Below, one piece after another: positions 1-5,101 of a DNA stretch of 5,101 nucleotides (positions within the stretch are counted from its first letter, which is position 1; every line of letters begins with the position of its first letter). The DNA is taken from positions 1 to 5,101 of the forward strand of contig JAAWLS010000187.1 in NCBI GenBank assembly GCA_022798035.1. Direction: 5' to 3'. Under the pieces are notes generated by a model. The model was not told where the DNA came from and made no database searches. It saw only the letters and a list, made by a program, of their open reading frames with translations. Position numbers and translations under genes: made by a program. The stretch comes from Lachnospiraceae bacterium (GTDB taxonomy: Bacteria; Bacillota; Clostridia; Lachnospirales; Lachnospiraceae).

Positions 1-23
1 TATTTTGCAGTTCAAAATCTTCA

Positions 24-1427
24 TTACTGCAGAGGCTCATTCAGCGTCTCTGTTCCAGGCACCACAAACTTTCCGTCCCGTATGATATCAACGCAGGTTT
101 TGTCCGGCCTCTGTACGGTAATTCTGTCCAGCTCATCATAGGGAATGGTAATATCCGTGTGACAGTTGAAGTAGGCTTTCTGAGCATCTTCTTTCCGAAG
201 TATGGAAATCTCGTTGTCCCTCGCCGCAATCTCTTTTCCATCCGGATTAAACACAGGAGTGTCCTCCGCCCAGCTGTAGCAGGTGTCTCCCACTGCAAAA
301 TGCGGTCCCGTTTTCTCCGCAATCAAAATGGGCAGCTTGTCCTGAATCTGATAGTCAATTCCCATCCGGTAAGCGGTAGTGTTGGTTCCGATGGCAAATT
401 CTCCCAATGGCAGCGTGTCGTGATGTTTCAGGACATTTTCTTTCAGAAAGGCCTGATTCTCCTCCTCTGTCTCAAAATTGCTGCAGGAATAAGTCTCTAT
501 CATTCCGTCCTTGAAATTGATTTCCAAATCCAGGTATTTCAGTCCATTCAAATACACCTGGCTCACAAAGAGGCGTCCATTCGTACCTTTCAGCACCGGA
601 GAGGTAAAGACTTCTCCTACCGGAATATTGACATCCGCCACACAGTTCTCAAAAGCAGTCTCCTTTTCCCTGTCTTTCAGAGGATATAAAGCCACCGTCA
701 AATCTGTGGTATTTTTCCCTTTACCGGTAATGTGCACAAACTCCCCTTCGTCCAGCACGTCAATGATTTTCTGCTGCATTTCCTGGTACAATTTATAATC
801 CAGGGTATTTACTTCCACCGTCTTTGCAAAAATTTCCTCGTATTTCGGGCCGATTTCCGGAATGGGATAAGCGATAATCGTAAAGCTGCGCTCCTCGCCC
901 TTGATATAGCGATTGGTAATCTGCATAGCCATATTAGAGTAATAGACATTCAGTTTCTGTTGTTTTTCACTGAACTGATAAGTATAAGGATTTGCTTTCG
1001 GTTCAAATCCTTCCTCTCCAAAAGTCTCCACCACTGCAGGCCCTGCATACCACGCCGCCTCTTTTTTTCTGGCTTCATAAGCTGTCTTTAGAACTTCCAA
1101 CCTGCGCTCCACTAAAGACTTGTCCAAATATGACGCCTTATCTGATTTGTGGTCGTACTCGTACTGGCGGTTAGGCAGGGTACTTTCCAAAGTCCGGCTG
1201 CCGTTTCCTCTGCCGGAGAAAGAGAGTTCTCCGCTGCGCATAGTCACCGGCTGCAGGCCCATCTTTTCAAAATTTTTTACTGCCGCCCGCATCATCCGCT
1301 CAAATCCAATGGGATAACGCAAGTCTACAAATTTCTTTTTGGACAAATCTTTTCCTGTGATTTCAAATCCAATCCGATACCCTTCCGTATAAGTATCTGC
1401 CATGGCCTGTATTTCTTCCTGGGGCAT
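24..1427 (-). CDS. M29-family metallo-aminopeptidase, catalytic part (downstream fragment)
   Basis: This 467-residue frame carries the catalytic region of the M29 (aminopeptidase T/AmpS/PepS) family. These cytosolic enzymes use two metal ions to remove N-terminal residues from peptides. Candidate metal ligands are in the family order: Glu272 in GEVFTSP, Glu343 in GEFAIGTN, His376 followed by Tyr384 in PHFAVGDTCY, and His423/Asp425 in NCHTDITIPYDEL. Typical M29 proteins have about 410 residues with the first Glu near 250, so this piece alone covers the usual family length. The ATG at 1427 has no recognisable ribosome binding site and looks like an internal Met (LNR-MPQEE), because the frame stays open and protein-like upstream. 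The fragment is therefore probably the 3' part of a longer gene starting at 2095. It would be expressed only if the frameshift is an assembly error or is bypassed. Family assignment is strong; the substrate is unknown. Confidence 0.85.
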   Translation of the reverse strand: MPQEEIQAMADTYTEGYRIGFEITGKDLSKKKFVDLRYPIGFERMMRAAVKNFEKMGLQPVTMRSGELSFSGRGNGSRTLESTLPNRQYEYDHKSDKASYLDKSLVERRLEVLKTAYEARKKEAAWYAGPAVVETFGEEGFEPKANPYTYQFSEKQQKLNVYYSNMAMQITNRYIKGEERSFTIIAYPIPEIGPKYEEIFAKTVEVNTLDYKLYQEMQQKIIDVLDEGEFVHITGKGKNTTDLTVALYPLKDREKETAFENCVADVNIPVGEVFTSPVLKGTNGRLFVSQVYLNGLKYLDLEINFKDGMIETYSCSNFETEEENQAFLKENVLKHHDTLPLGEFAIGTNTTAYRMGIDYQIQDKLPILIAEKTGPHFAVGDTCYSWAEDTPVFNPDGKEIAARDNEISILRKEDAQKAYFNCHTDITIPYDELDRITVQRPDKTCVDIIRDGKFVVPGTETLNEPLQ

Positions 1428-1432
1428 GCGGT

Positions 1433-2095
1433 TTAAAAATTCTGCCGTCTTAATTTCATTTTCCGTAATATAGCTCCATAGCGGTACAGATAACGCAAAT
1501 CCTCCAAATCGCTGTCCATAATAATACGTGTGTAAAAGTCCAAATCAGGATTTGTCTGGGCCATCACTCCAAATTCTGTAAACACTTCCCCGTAATCATG
1601 GAAAAACCAGTATAAATTCTGCTGAATCTCCTGCTCTTTCGGCAGCTCCTCTTCCTCAAAAGAATTGTAGATTTCCACCAGAAGTTCACTGAATATGGTA
1701 ATCTCATATCTTCTCCCCTCAAAGACATAGGGAATCAGAGAGCGGATATCTGCATAGAGAGCGCTGAGAATTTTCCCGTAATGCTCTCCCAGCTCTCTGA
1801 CGGCATATGCAGGATTGCCGTAGCTCTTCTCATAATTGCCCGGAAGGAGCTCTTCATAGAGAAGTCTGTTTTCCTGCTGCACTTCTTCAAGACTTTTCTC
1901 CTCCCATTTTCCGGAAATAATCTCTTCCTCCAGTTCTCCCAGACGCCGTAAAAAAGCTGCCGCATAACGGAAATAATTCCGATAGGGCTGCTGTACGGTT
2001 TCTTCTGTCTCTATTTTCTCCAAACGTTCCATCACCAGGGGAAAACGCTCCTTTGTCTCCTCCCGGTAAGCCTGCCAAATTTCACGATAACCCAT
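1433..2095 (-). CDS. N-terminal helical extension of the M29 aminopeptidase (upstream fragment)
   Basis: This frame encodes 220 residues rich in Glu, Tyr, Leu and Arg, predicted largely alpha-helical, with no signal peptide or membrane span. It has no catalytic motif I recognise. Segments such as NPAYAVRELGEHYG, FEGRRYEITIFSELLVEIYN and DSDLEDLRYLYRYG resemble, from memory, the N-terminal region of long M29 aminopeptidases in Lachnospiraceae. From residue 209 to the end the sequence turns into a basic tail (ILRKMKLRRQNF). That tail is the out-of-frame reading of the sequence that encodes YITENEIKTAEFLNR in the next frame, so the stop at 1433 is probably an artefact of a frameshift. The ATG at 2095 is preceded by purine-rich sequence (AAAGGATGAGTAGGAGAG); the closest AGGAG is only 2 bases away, so the exact start is slightly uncertain. 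The role of this domain is unknown; dimerisation or substrate gating is possible. Confidence 0.7.
   Translation of the reverse strand: MGYREIWQAYREETKERFPLVMERLEKIETEETVQQPYRNYFRYAAAFLRRLGELEEEIISGKWEEKSLEEVQQENRLLYEELLPGNYEKSYGNPAYAVRELGEHYGKILSALYADIRSLIPYVFEGRRYEITIFSELLVEIYNSFEEEELPKEQEIQQNLYWFFHDYGEVFTEFGVMAQTNPDLDFYTRIIMDSDLEDLRYLYRYGAILRKMKLRRQNF
1465..1480 (-). other. Frameshift site joining the two aminopeptidase frames
   Basis: On the gene strand the upstream frame reads TAT GGA GCT ATA TTA (Y G A I L), and the downstream frame reads TAT ATT ACG GAA (Y I T E) starting at base 1472. Moving back one base after GCT restores an acidic, helix-like sequence (AYITENEIKTAEF) that leads directly into the M29 catalytic frame. 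This fits loss of a single base, for instance from GCNTAT. No slippery heptamer or strong downstream stem-loop was seen. The position is approximate to a few codons because it rests on protein plausibility rather than an alignment. Confidence 0.7.
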
Positions 2096-2190
2096 CTCTC
2101 CTACTCATCCTTTCCTTTTATCCGGTAAACTCAAATCATCTTGTCAGCATCCAATGCGGTGAAAATATCAGTGATTCCATATTCACTGTG

Positions 2191-2508
2191 CTAAAATCCA
2201 AATACATAGACCGCCACCCAGCCTGCCAGAGTAAGACCGGAACAGACGCTTCCCAAAACAGGAAACAATTTATAACTTTCCTCTTTCAAACTTGTGATTC
2301 CAATTATCAAAGACACTGCGGACATCAGCAGGGCAAACATACCTGCACTTCCGATATACACACTGGCATTTCCCCTGCTTTGTATGGACAAAGCCACCAT
2401 TCCGATTCCTGTCAGGACAGAAAGGCATGCCAAAGTCAGTGATATTTTTCCCCGCCTGGAGTGTTTCTTTCCTGCAAACTTAAAACTATTTTTTTTCTTT
2501 CGTCTCAT
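2191..2508 (-). CDS. Small three-span membrane protein, DUF6142-like
   Basis: This 105-residue protein has a strongly basic N-terminus (MRRKKK, then KKHSRRGK) and three hydrophobic segments at about 21-43, 49-73 and 81-103. It should be an inner-membrane protein with a cytoplasmic N-terminus by the positive-inside rule. The KKHSRRGKIS start followed by a glycine-rich second span (YIGSAGMFALLMSAVSLIIGI) resembles the DUF6142 family of Clostridia; that assignment is from memory and the function is unknown. The start is supported by TAAGGAGAACGT just upstream of the ATG. The first 23 bases overlap the end of the VanZ-like gene, so the two are probably co-transcribed and translationally coupled. 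A 95-bp gap separates it from the aminopeptidase gene. Confidence 0.8.
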   Translation of the reverse strand: MRRKKKNSFKFAGKKHSRRGKISLTLACLSVLTGIGMVALSIQSRGNASVYIGSAGMFALLMSAVSLIIGITSLKEESYKLFPVLGSVCSGLTLAGWVAVYVFGF

Positions 2509-2959
2509 ACGTTCTCCTTATCCGGTTCATCCAATGAAAGACCAGACAGCCTATGGCTCCTCCTATGGTGTTCAGCAGCATATCATCCACATCAAAACTT
2601 CCCACTTTTGATACCAATTGAATCGTCTCCACAATCAGACTGCACTCAAAGCTGAAAAATACCGTATAAAGAAAATTCCTGCACTTGGGATAGAGTATCG
2701 GCAGGAAGAATCCAAAGGGAAAAAATGCCACAATATTTCCCACCAGATTCAGTATCACTGCCTTCATGCCCAAAGTATGCCGATACTCTATAAACCGTCT
2801 GATTTCCTTAAACAATTCCAGATTATAATGATAAGTCCTTCCCTCAAAAGTACGCCCGGTACTCTCCGCAAAAAACAAAAAATAAGTCAAGCAGATAATA
2901 TAGACTCCGAACATGATTTTACTGCATATCCGGAGTATTCTTTTATAATCTTTCTTCAA
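2486..2959 (-). CDS. VanZ-family membrane protein
   Basis: This is a VanZ-like integral membrane protein of about 157 residues. Predicted spans lie near 13-32, 67-90, 96-115 and 125-143. Family hallmarks are visible: the NLVGNIVAFFPFGFFLP segment (71-87), then ETIQLVSKVGSFDVDDMLLNT (Glu111, Gln114, Asp123, Asp125/Asp126, Asn130), then a GG..G helix. VanZ of Enterococcus gives low-level teicoplanin resistance by an unclear mechanism; most homologues, including this one, have no known role. The frame is open up to an ATG at 3037, but that would overlap most of the preceding small gene. I prefer the TTG at 2959, 11 bases after that gene's stop and preceded by AAGGG with 8-base spacing; it keeps a basic KKDYKR leader before the first span. 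An ATG at 2914 is a less likely alternative because it removes that leader. Confidence 0.82.
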   Translation of the reverse strand: MKKDYKRILRICSKIMFGVYIICLTYFLFFAESTGRTFEGRTYHYNLELFKEIRRFIEYRHTLGMKAVILNLVGNIVAFFPFGFFLPILYPKCRNFLYTVFFSFECSLIVETIQLVSKVGSFDVDDMLLNTIGGAIGCLVFHWMNRIRRTYETKEKK

Positions 2960-2970
2960 TTTTCCAACCC

Positions 2971-3123
2971 TTAAAATATGATATCTGATTTGCGTTTCAA
3001 AATTCTGGCACCGCTTACGACAGACAGCACTCCGCATACAATACCGCTCACAAGAATAACAATTCCCACGGCAATATTTCCTGCTCCTGTCACTGACATT
3101 GTCTTATAGATTTTTTCATTCAT
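2971..3123 (-). CDS. 50-residue single-span membrane protein of unknown function
   Basis: This small protein consists of a short polar head (MNEKIYKTM), a glycine-rich hydrophobic segment at about 13-38 (GAGNIAVGIVILVSGIVCG onwards) and a basic tail (RILKRKSD). That is the layout of a one-span membrane miniprotein. The start is chosen at 3123 because GGAGG lies 5 bases upstream, in the 13-base gap after the pyrE stop. The longer reading from 3156 (MHSMGHNLEVI) would overlap pyrE and lacks such a site. The tight spacing suggests co-transcription with pyrE and the VanZ-like gene that follows. Similar short proteins seem familiar from Lachnospiraceae, but I cannot name a family. It might be an accessory subunit of a membrane complex or a free-standing peptide; no function is assigned. 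Confidence 0.72.
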   Translation of the reverse strand: MNEKIYKTMSVTGAGNIAVGIVILVSGIVCGVLSVVSGARILKRKSDIIF

Positions 3124-3136
3124 AATAACCTCCAAA

Positions 3137-3808
3137 TTATGCCCCATACTGTGCATAATAACTGTCTATGGCTGCTTTCATTTCATCATTAATATATATA
3201 TTTCCTTTATATGGTTTATTATACAAATATTCTACCACATCTTCCATCGTCACAATGGCATTGGCGTCAAATCCATAGAGCTCTTTGATTTCCTCCAGCG
3301 CGCTCTTCTCCCCTTTGCCCCGCTCCATACGGTTTAAGGACACCATCAGGCCTTTGATTTGGATATCGGCCTGAGCGCGAATGATGGGAACCGTCTCCTC
3401 CATAGATTTACCGGAGGTAGTCACATCCTCAATAATTACTACTTTATCTCCGTCCTTTAATTTACTCCCCAGCAAAATTCCCGTATCTCCGTGGTCTTTT
3501 ACTTCTTTGCGGTTAGAGCAGTAACGAATCTCCTTCCCAAACAATTCACTGTAGGCAATAGTGGTAGCAACGCTCAATGGGATTCCCTTGTAAGCAGGCC
3601 CAAACAGCACGTCAAAATCATCTCCGTAATGGTCATGAACCGCCTTCGCATAATACTCTCCCAGTCTGCGCAGCTGTGCTCCCGTCACATAAGCTCCTGC
3701 ATTCATAAAAAAAGGAGACTTTCTTCCGCTTTTTAAGATAAATTCTCCAAATTTCAACACCTGGCAGTCCACCATAAATTCTATAAATTCCTGTTTGTAT
3801 GTTTCCAT
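3137..3808 (-). CDS. pyrE: Orotate phosphoribosyltransferase
   Basis: PyrE transfers the phosphoribosyl group of PRPP to orotate, giving OMP, the fifth step of de novo UMP synthesis; it is a cytosolic homodimer. The 223-residue product has the family features in order: the orotate/PRPP-binding LKSGRKSPFF with Lys26, AYKGIPL with Lys74, the mobile catalytic loop RKEVKDHGDTG (Arg100, Lys101, Lys104, His106), and the PRPP-binding motif VVIIEDVTTSGKS at 123-135. Length is slightly above the E. coli enzyme (213). The frame is open to 3898, but the start at 3808 (METYKQEF) gives a normal N-terminus and has AGGAGG 12 bases upstream, a rather long spacing. All motifs look intact. It lies downstream of pyrD, interrupted by a two-gene cassette, and may be transcribed from its own promoter in the 214-bp gap. 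The 50-residue membrane gene follows after 13 bases. Confidence 0.97.
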   Translation of the reverse strand: METYKQEFIEFMVDCQVLKFGEFILKSGRKSPFFMNAGAYVTGAQLRRLGEYYAKAVHDHYGDDFDVLFGPAYKGIPLSVATTIAYSELFGKEIRYCSNRKEVKDHGDTGILLGSKLKDGDKVVIIEDVTTSGKSMEETVPIIRAQADIQIKGLMVSLNRMERGKGEKSALEEIKELYGFDANAIVTMEDVVEYLYNKPYKGNIYINDEMKAAIDSYYAQYGA

Positions 3809-3820
3809 AATGTGTATTAA

Positions 3821-3826
3821 CCTCCT
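3821..3826 (-). promoter_or_regulatory. pyrE ribosome binding site
   Basis: A perfect AGGAGG on the gene strand, 12 bases before the ATG at 3808. This site decides the pyrE start over the in-frame upstream ATGs at 3898 and 3853, which lack one. The spacing is longer than the usual 6 to 9 bases. Confidence 0.7.
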
Positions 3827-3845
3827 GAAGGATAAATTTCTGTTC

Positions 3846-3893
3846 TTCGGCATATGCTGAATGGATGTCTGGATTCTGTTACGAAATGCCGAA
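3846..3893 (-). repeat. Inverted repeat in the pyrE leader
   Basis: TTCGGCAT (3846-3853) and ATGCCGAA (3886-3893) are perfect 8-base complements separated by 32 bases, with a weaker nested GAAT/ATTC pair inside. In the pyrE messenger this could form a stem-loop ending about 20 bases before the AGGAGG. It is not followed by a U-run, so it does not look like an intrinsic terminator. The loop contains AATCCAGACATCC but does not clearly match the PyrR-binding consensus. It may be a leader control element or an mRNA-stabilising stem; chance cannot be excluded. Confidence 0.4.
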
Positions 3894-3932
3894 ATCAAAA
3901 CGCAAAAACTTCAAATCCCGCATATGTCGTTG

Positions 3933-3991
3933 GGTTATCAAAAAATATTACATATCAGACTCATATTATCATAAGTTTTCATGGTTATCAA
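3933..3991 (-). repeat. Direct repeat of TTGATAACC upstream of pyrE
   Basis: The 9-mer TTGATAACC occurs at 3991-3983 and again at 3941-3933 on the gene strand, exactly 50 bases apart (start to start). A third GATAA lies between them in ATGATAAT. The distal copy overlaps the predicted -35 box. The pair could be an operator, or the trace of a duplication or deletion event; with only two copies this is uncertain. Confidence 0.35.
3963..3991 (-). promoter_or_regulatory. Possible sigma-A promoter for pyrE
   Basis: On the gene strand TTGATA (3991-3986, five of six matches to TTGACA) is followed after 17 bases by TAATAT (3968-3963). Alternatively GATAAT (3970-3965) follows after 15 bases. It lies in the AT-rich gap just downstream of the PIN gene and about 155 bases before the pyrE start. 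AT-rich sequence produces such matches often, so this is a modest prediction. Confidence 0.35.
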
Positions 3992-4022
3992 TTAATTTCA
4001 TATTGAGATTTATTTCATAAAA

Positions 4023-4343
4023 CTATTTTTTTCGAGAATAGTCAGGCGTCACCAACTCCAGTCCAACTGCCTCACAGATTGGCTCAAAATCTTTTTTGTT
4101 GCTGGTGCACACTCCCAATTTCCATTCGCTTTTCAACGTTTCCAGAGAGATAATGGTATCTCCCAAGGTTTTGCAGTTATTTCCGCGGTATGCTTTTTCA
4201 TCCTTGGTATTACAGTATTCTCCTAAAACATACGTGGAACAATATAGTTTATTTCCCTTTAAGACTTCTTCTATTTCCTTCTTGCGCTGTTTGGAACTGG
4301 TTGCTCTGTCAATTTGTATTGTGGTGTCTAACAGTAGATTCAT
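4023..4343 (-). CDS. PIN-domain protein, apparently internally shortened (VapC-like toxin remnant)
   Basis: PIN domains are metal-dependent RNases, most often the toxins of VapBC-type modules. The N-terminus LLLDTTIQID supplies the first acidic residue (Asp6), and YCSTYVLGEY supplies the conserved Glu42. The C-terminal part GDTIISLE (Asp62) and LGVCTSNKKDFEPICEAVG (Asn82/Asp85) looks like the last helix and strands of the fold. Glu42 and Asp62 are only 20 residues apart, whereas about 50 is usual, so the central helices seem to be missing. The total of 106 residues is also short. An in-frame internal deletion around residues 43-48 (about 4205-4217) would explain this; such a product may not fold or cleave RNA. 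The ATG at 4343 lies 3 bases after the stop of the upstream gene, with only a weak GGGAA ahead of it, which points to translational coupling. PIN assignment is fairly sure; toxin activity is doubtful. Confidence 0.72.
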   Translation of the reverse strand: MNLLLDTTIQIDRATSSKQRKKEIEEVLKGNKLYCSTYVLGEYCNTKDEKAYRGNNCKTLGDTIISLETLKSEWKLGVCTSNKKDFEPICEAVGLELVTPDYSRKK

Positions 4344-4346
4344 CGT

Positions 4347-4814
4347 CTATTCCCATGCAGGCATTGTCTGCAGACCTTCCTTCATCATTTTTCTATTTAA
4401 CTGCAGTAAATCCTGCTTCTGAACCTTTTTGTCTGTTATCATGGAAAATCCTGTTTTTAAAATCTGTATCTGTTCCTGGGAAAACTGTTCTTCTGCAGCA
4501 TTCAACCGAATTACATTTCTCAGCAAAGTACAAATCTTTCTTCTCACATCATCTGTGCCAACTGTCTCGGTTTTCTTTAATCTGTCTATTTTACCTACGA
4601 GAATCGCCGCATATTGTACCTGAAGCCGAATATCCTCCGCCTCTTCCCACTCCGTTAAAATCTCTGCCGCACGTTCTACAATTTCCTGACACTCCTGCCA
4701 GTCATTCTGCCCCTGCACTTTGGTATCGCTCGTTTCTAATTTTCTTCTTTCGCTTCCTAGAGAAAAACGTCCATTCTGCTCACCTTCTTCCCAGAAAACT
4801 CGATTTTGTTTCAT
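4347..4814 (-). CDS. Unrecognised acidic helical protein paired with the PIN gene
   Basis: This 155-residue soluble protein has no family I can name. A polar, probably flexible N-terminus (1-37) is followed by predicted helices at about 38-82, 86-103, 112-127 and 133-146. The composition is rich in Glu, Gln, Lys and Arg and there is no signal peptide or membrane span. No DNA-binding fold of the common antitoxins (AbrB, ribbon-helix-helix, HTH) is evident. It starts 17 bases after the pyrD stop with only a weak ribosome site (GTGAGA region) and ends 3 bases before the PIN gene. The position immediately upstream of a PIN gene is what an antitoxin or partner would occupy, but that role is inferred from order only. 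The protein looks complete (KEGLQTMPAWE end), in contrast to its partner. Confidence 0.65.
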   Translation of the reverse strand: MKQNRVFWEEGEQNGRFSLGSERRKLETSDTKVQGQNDWQECQEIVERAAEILTEWEEAEDIRLQVQYAAILVGKIDRLKKTETVGTDDVRRKICTLLRNVIRLNAAEEQFSQEQIQILKTGFSMITDKKVQKQDLLQLNRKMMKEGLQTMPAWE

Positions 4815-4831
4815 TTCTCACATCATGACAG

Positions 4832-5101
4832 CTAACCTCTCACCCCGCCGATTAGCTCTTTGATATCCTCCACGCCATACCGCTCCATATAATCCTGGAT
4901 TCCCTCTATGATGTCCAGGGTGGCCGTGGGATTATAGAAATTGGCGGTTCCCACGGAAACGGCTGTGGCGCCTGCCAGAATCATCTCAAGGGCATCTTCC
5001 GCCGTGGCAATTCCGCCCATACCGATAATGGGAATCTTCACTGCCTGGGCTGTCTCGTACACCATCCGCACTGCCACTGGATGAATGGCCGGGCCGGAAA
5101 G
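4832..5101 (-). CDS. pyrD: Dihydroorotate dehydrogenase, C-terminal part (runs off window)
   Basis: PyrD oxidises dihydroorotate to orotate, the fourth step of de novo UMP synthesis, using FMN. Only the last 89 codons are present; the frame is open through the window edge, beginning [23 protein letters not shown]-phosphate-binding motifs of the TIM barrel are visible: IPIIGMGGI and then [12 protein letters not shown]. The LSGPAI and GMGGI sequences with a [14 protein letters not shown] end fit the class 1B (NAD-linked, PyrK-partnered) type of Firmicutes; the partner gene would be outside the window. A His replaces the Lys I would expect after LSGPAI, probably a tolerated variant. An apparent GTG start at 5077 is only an internal Val codon. 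pyrE, the next pathway step, follows downstream after two unrelated genes. Confidence 0.95.
   Translation of the reverse strand, partial: LSGPAIHPVAVRMVYETAQAVKIPIIGMGGIATAEDALEMILAGATAVSVGTANFYNPTATLDIIEGIQDYMERYGVEDIKELIGGVRG

Larger units (their letters stand above)
24..2095 (-). pseudogene. Long-form M29-type aminopeptidase gene, interrupted by a frameshift
   Basis: Two adjacent open frames read as one gene. The upstream frame (2095 to 1433) ends in a short basic tail after codon 208 (GCT, 1474-1472). The downstream frame is open across the same place and encodes YITENEIKTAEFLNR immediately before its first ATG. Joining codon 208 to the TAT at 1472-1470 (a -1 shift) gives a continuous protein of about 690 residues (208+15+467). 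This matches my recollection of clostridial M29 aminopeptidases that carry a long helical N-terminal extension. No canonical X XXY YYZ slippery heptamer is visible at the junction, so a one-base deletion or a sequencing error is more likely than programmed recoding. All expected metal ligands are in the downstream part. The joined reading is seen in the sequence; loss of function is inferred. Confidence 0.75.

Noticed and set aside
6..31. TGCAG/CTGCA inverted repeat at the end of the aminopeptidase gene
   Set aside because: The stem is 5 base pairs with a 16-base loop and no T-run inside the window; it could be chance.
159..1436. Several plus-strand open frames opposite the aminopeptidase gene
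   Set aside because: They are shadows of a clearly coding minus-strand gene, with no ribosome sites and no recognisable protein features.
1460..1480. Programmed -1 ribosomal frameshifting in the aminopeptidase gene
   Set aside because: No X XXY YYZ heptamer is in frame and no clear downstream structure is seen, so a mutation or sequencing error is simpler.
2169..2188. CAGTGA/TCACTG hairpin after the DUF6142-like gene as a terminator
   Set aside because: The stem is only 6 base pairs, has low GC, and is followed by only a short T stretch (GATATTTTC), so it is too weak to call.
3860..3885. PyrR-binding attenuator in the pyrE leader
   Set aside because: AATCCAGACATCC is only loosely similar to the PyrR loop consensus, and no antiterminator/terminator pair with a U-run is present.
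3809..3898. N-terminal extension of PyrE from the ATG at 3898
   Set aside because: The extra 30 residues are basic and unlike PyrE N-termini, and the AGGAGG at 3821-3826 lies inside that extension.
4190..4828. 212-codon plus-strand open frame across the PIN cassette
   Set aside because: It lies antisense to two genes with coherent protein features; its translation is rich in Ser, Phe, Leu and Pro without domain order, as expected for a reverse-strand shadow.

Overview
All genes in this window lie on the minus strand, so transcription runs from high to low coordinates. The window looks like a moderately low-GC Clostridia chromosome, most likely Lachnospiraceae. The grounds are AGGAGG-type ribosome binding sites, a class 1B-type PyrD end near PyrE, a DUF6142-like small membrane protein, a VanZ-family protein, and a long-form M29 aminopeptidase of a kind I associate with that family. 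This assignment is from recognition only, not from a search.

Layout in transcription order. (1) 5101-4832: the C-terminal end of dihydroorotate dehydrogenase (pyrD), which runs off the window. (2) 4814-4347 and 4343-4023: two tightly packed genes, an unrecognised acidic helical protein followed by a PIN-domain protein. They sit between the two pyrimidine genes like an inserted toxin-antitoxin-type cassette. The PIN protein keeps the start and end of the fold but seems to lack its middle. (3) 4022-3809: a 214-bp AT-rich gap with a possible promoter, a repeated 9-mer and an inverted repeat upstream of pyrE. (4) 3808-3137: intact pyrE (orotate phosphoribosyltransferase). (5) 3123-2191: three small membrane-protein genes packed end to end or overlapping: a 50-residue single-span protein, a VanZ-family protein and a DUF6142-like protein. 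(6) 2095-24: a long M29-type metallo-aminopeptidase gene split into two open frames by an apparent one-base frameshift near 1472. Read through, it would encode about 690 residues.

The two pyrimidine genes catalyse consecutive steps (dihydroorotate to orotate, then orotate to OMP) and were probably once directly adjacent. The inserted pair separates them, and pyrE seems to have its own upstream control region. No tRNA, rRNA, CRISPR array or insertion sequence was seen. The clearest unusual points are the frameshifted aminopeptidase and the internally shortened PIN gene within the pyr cluster.
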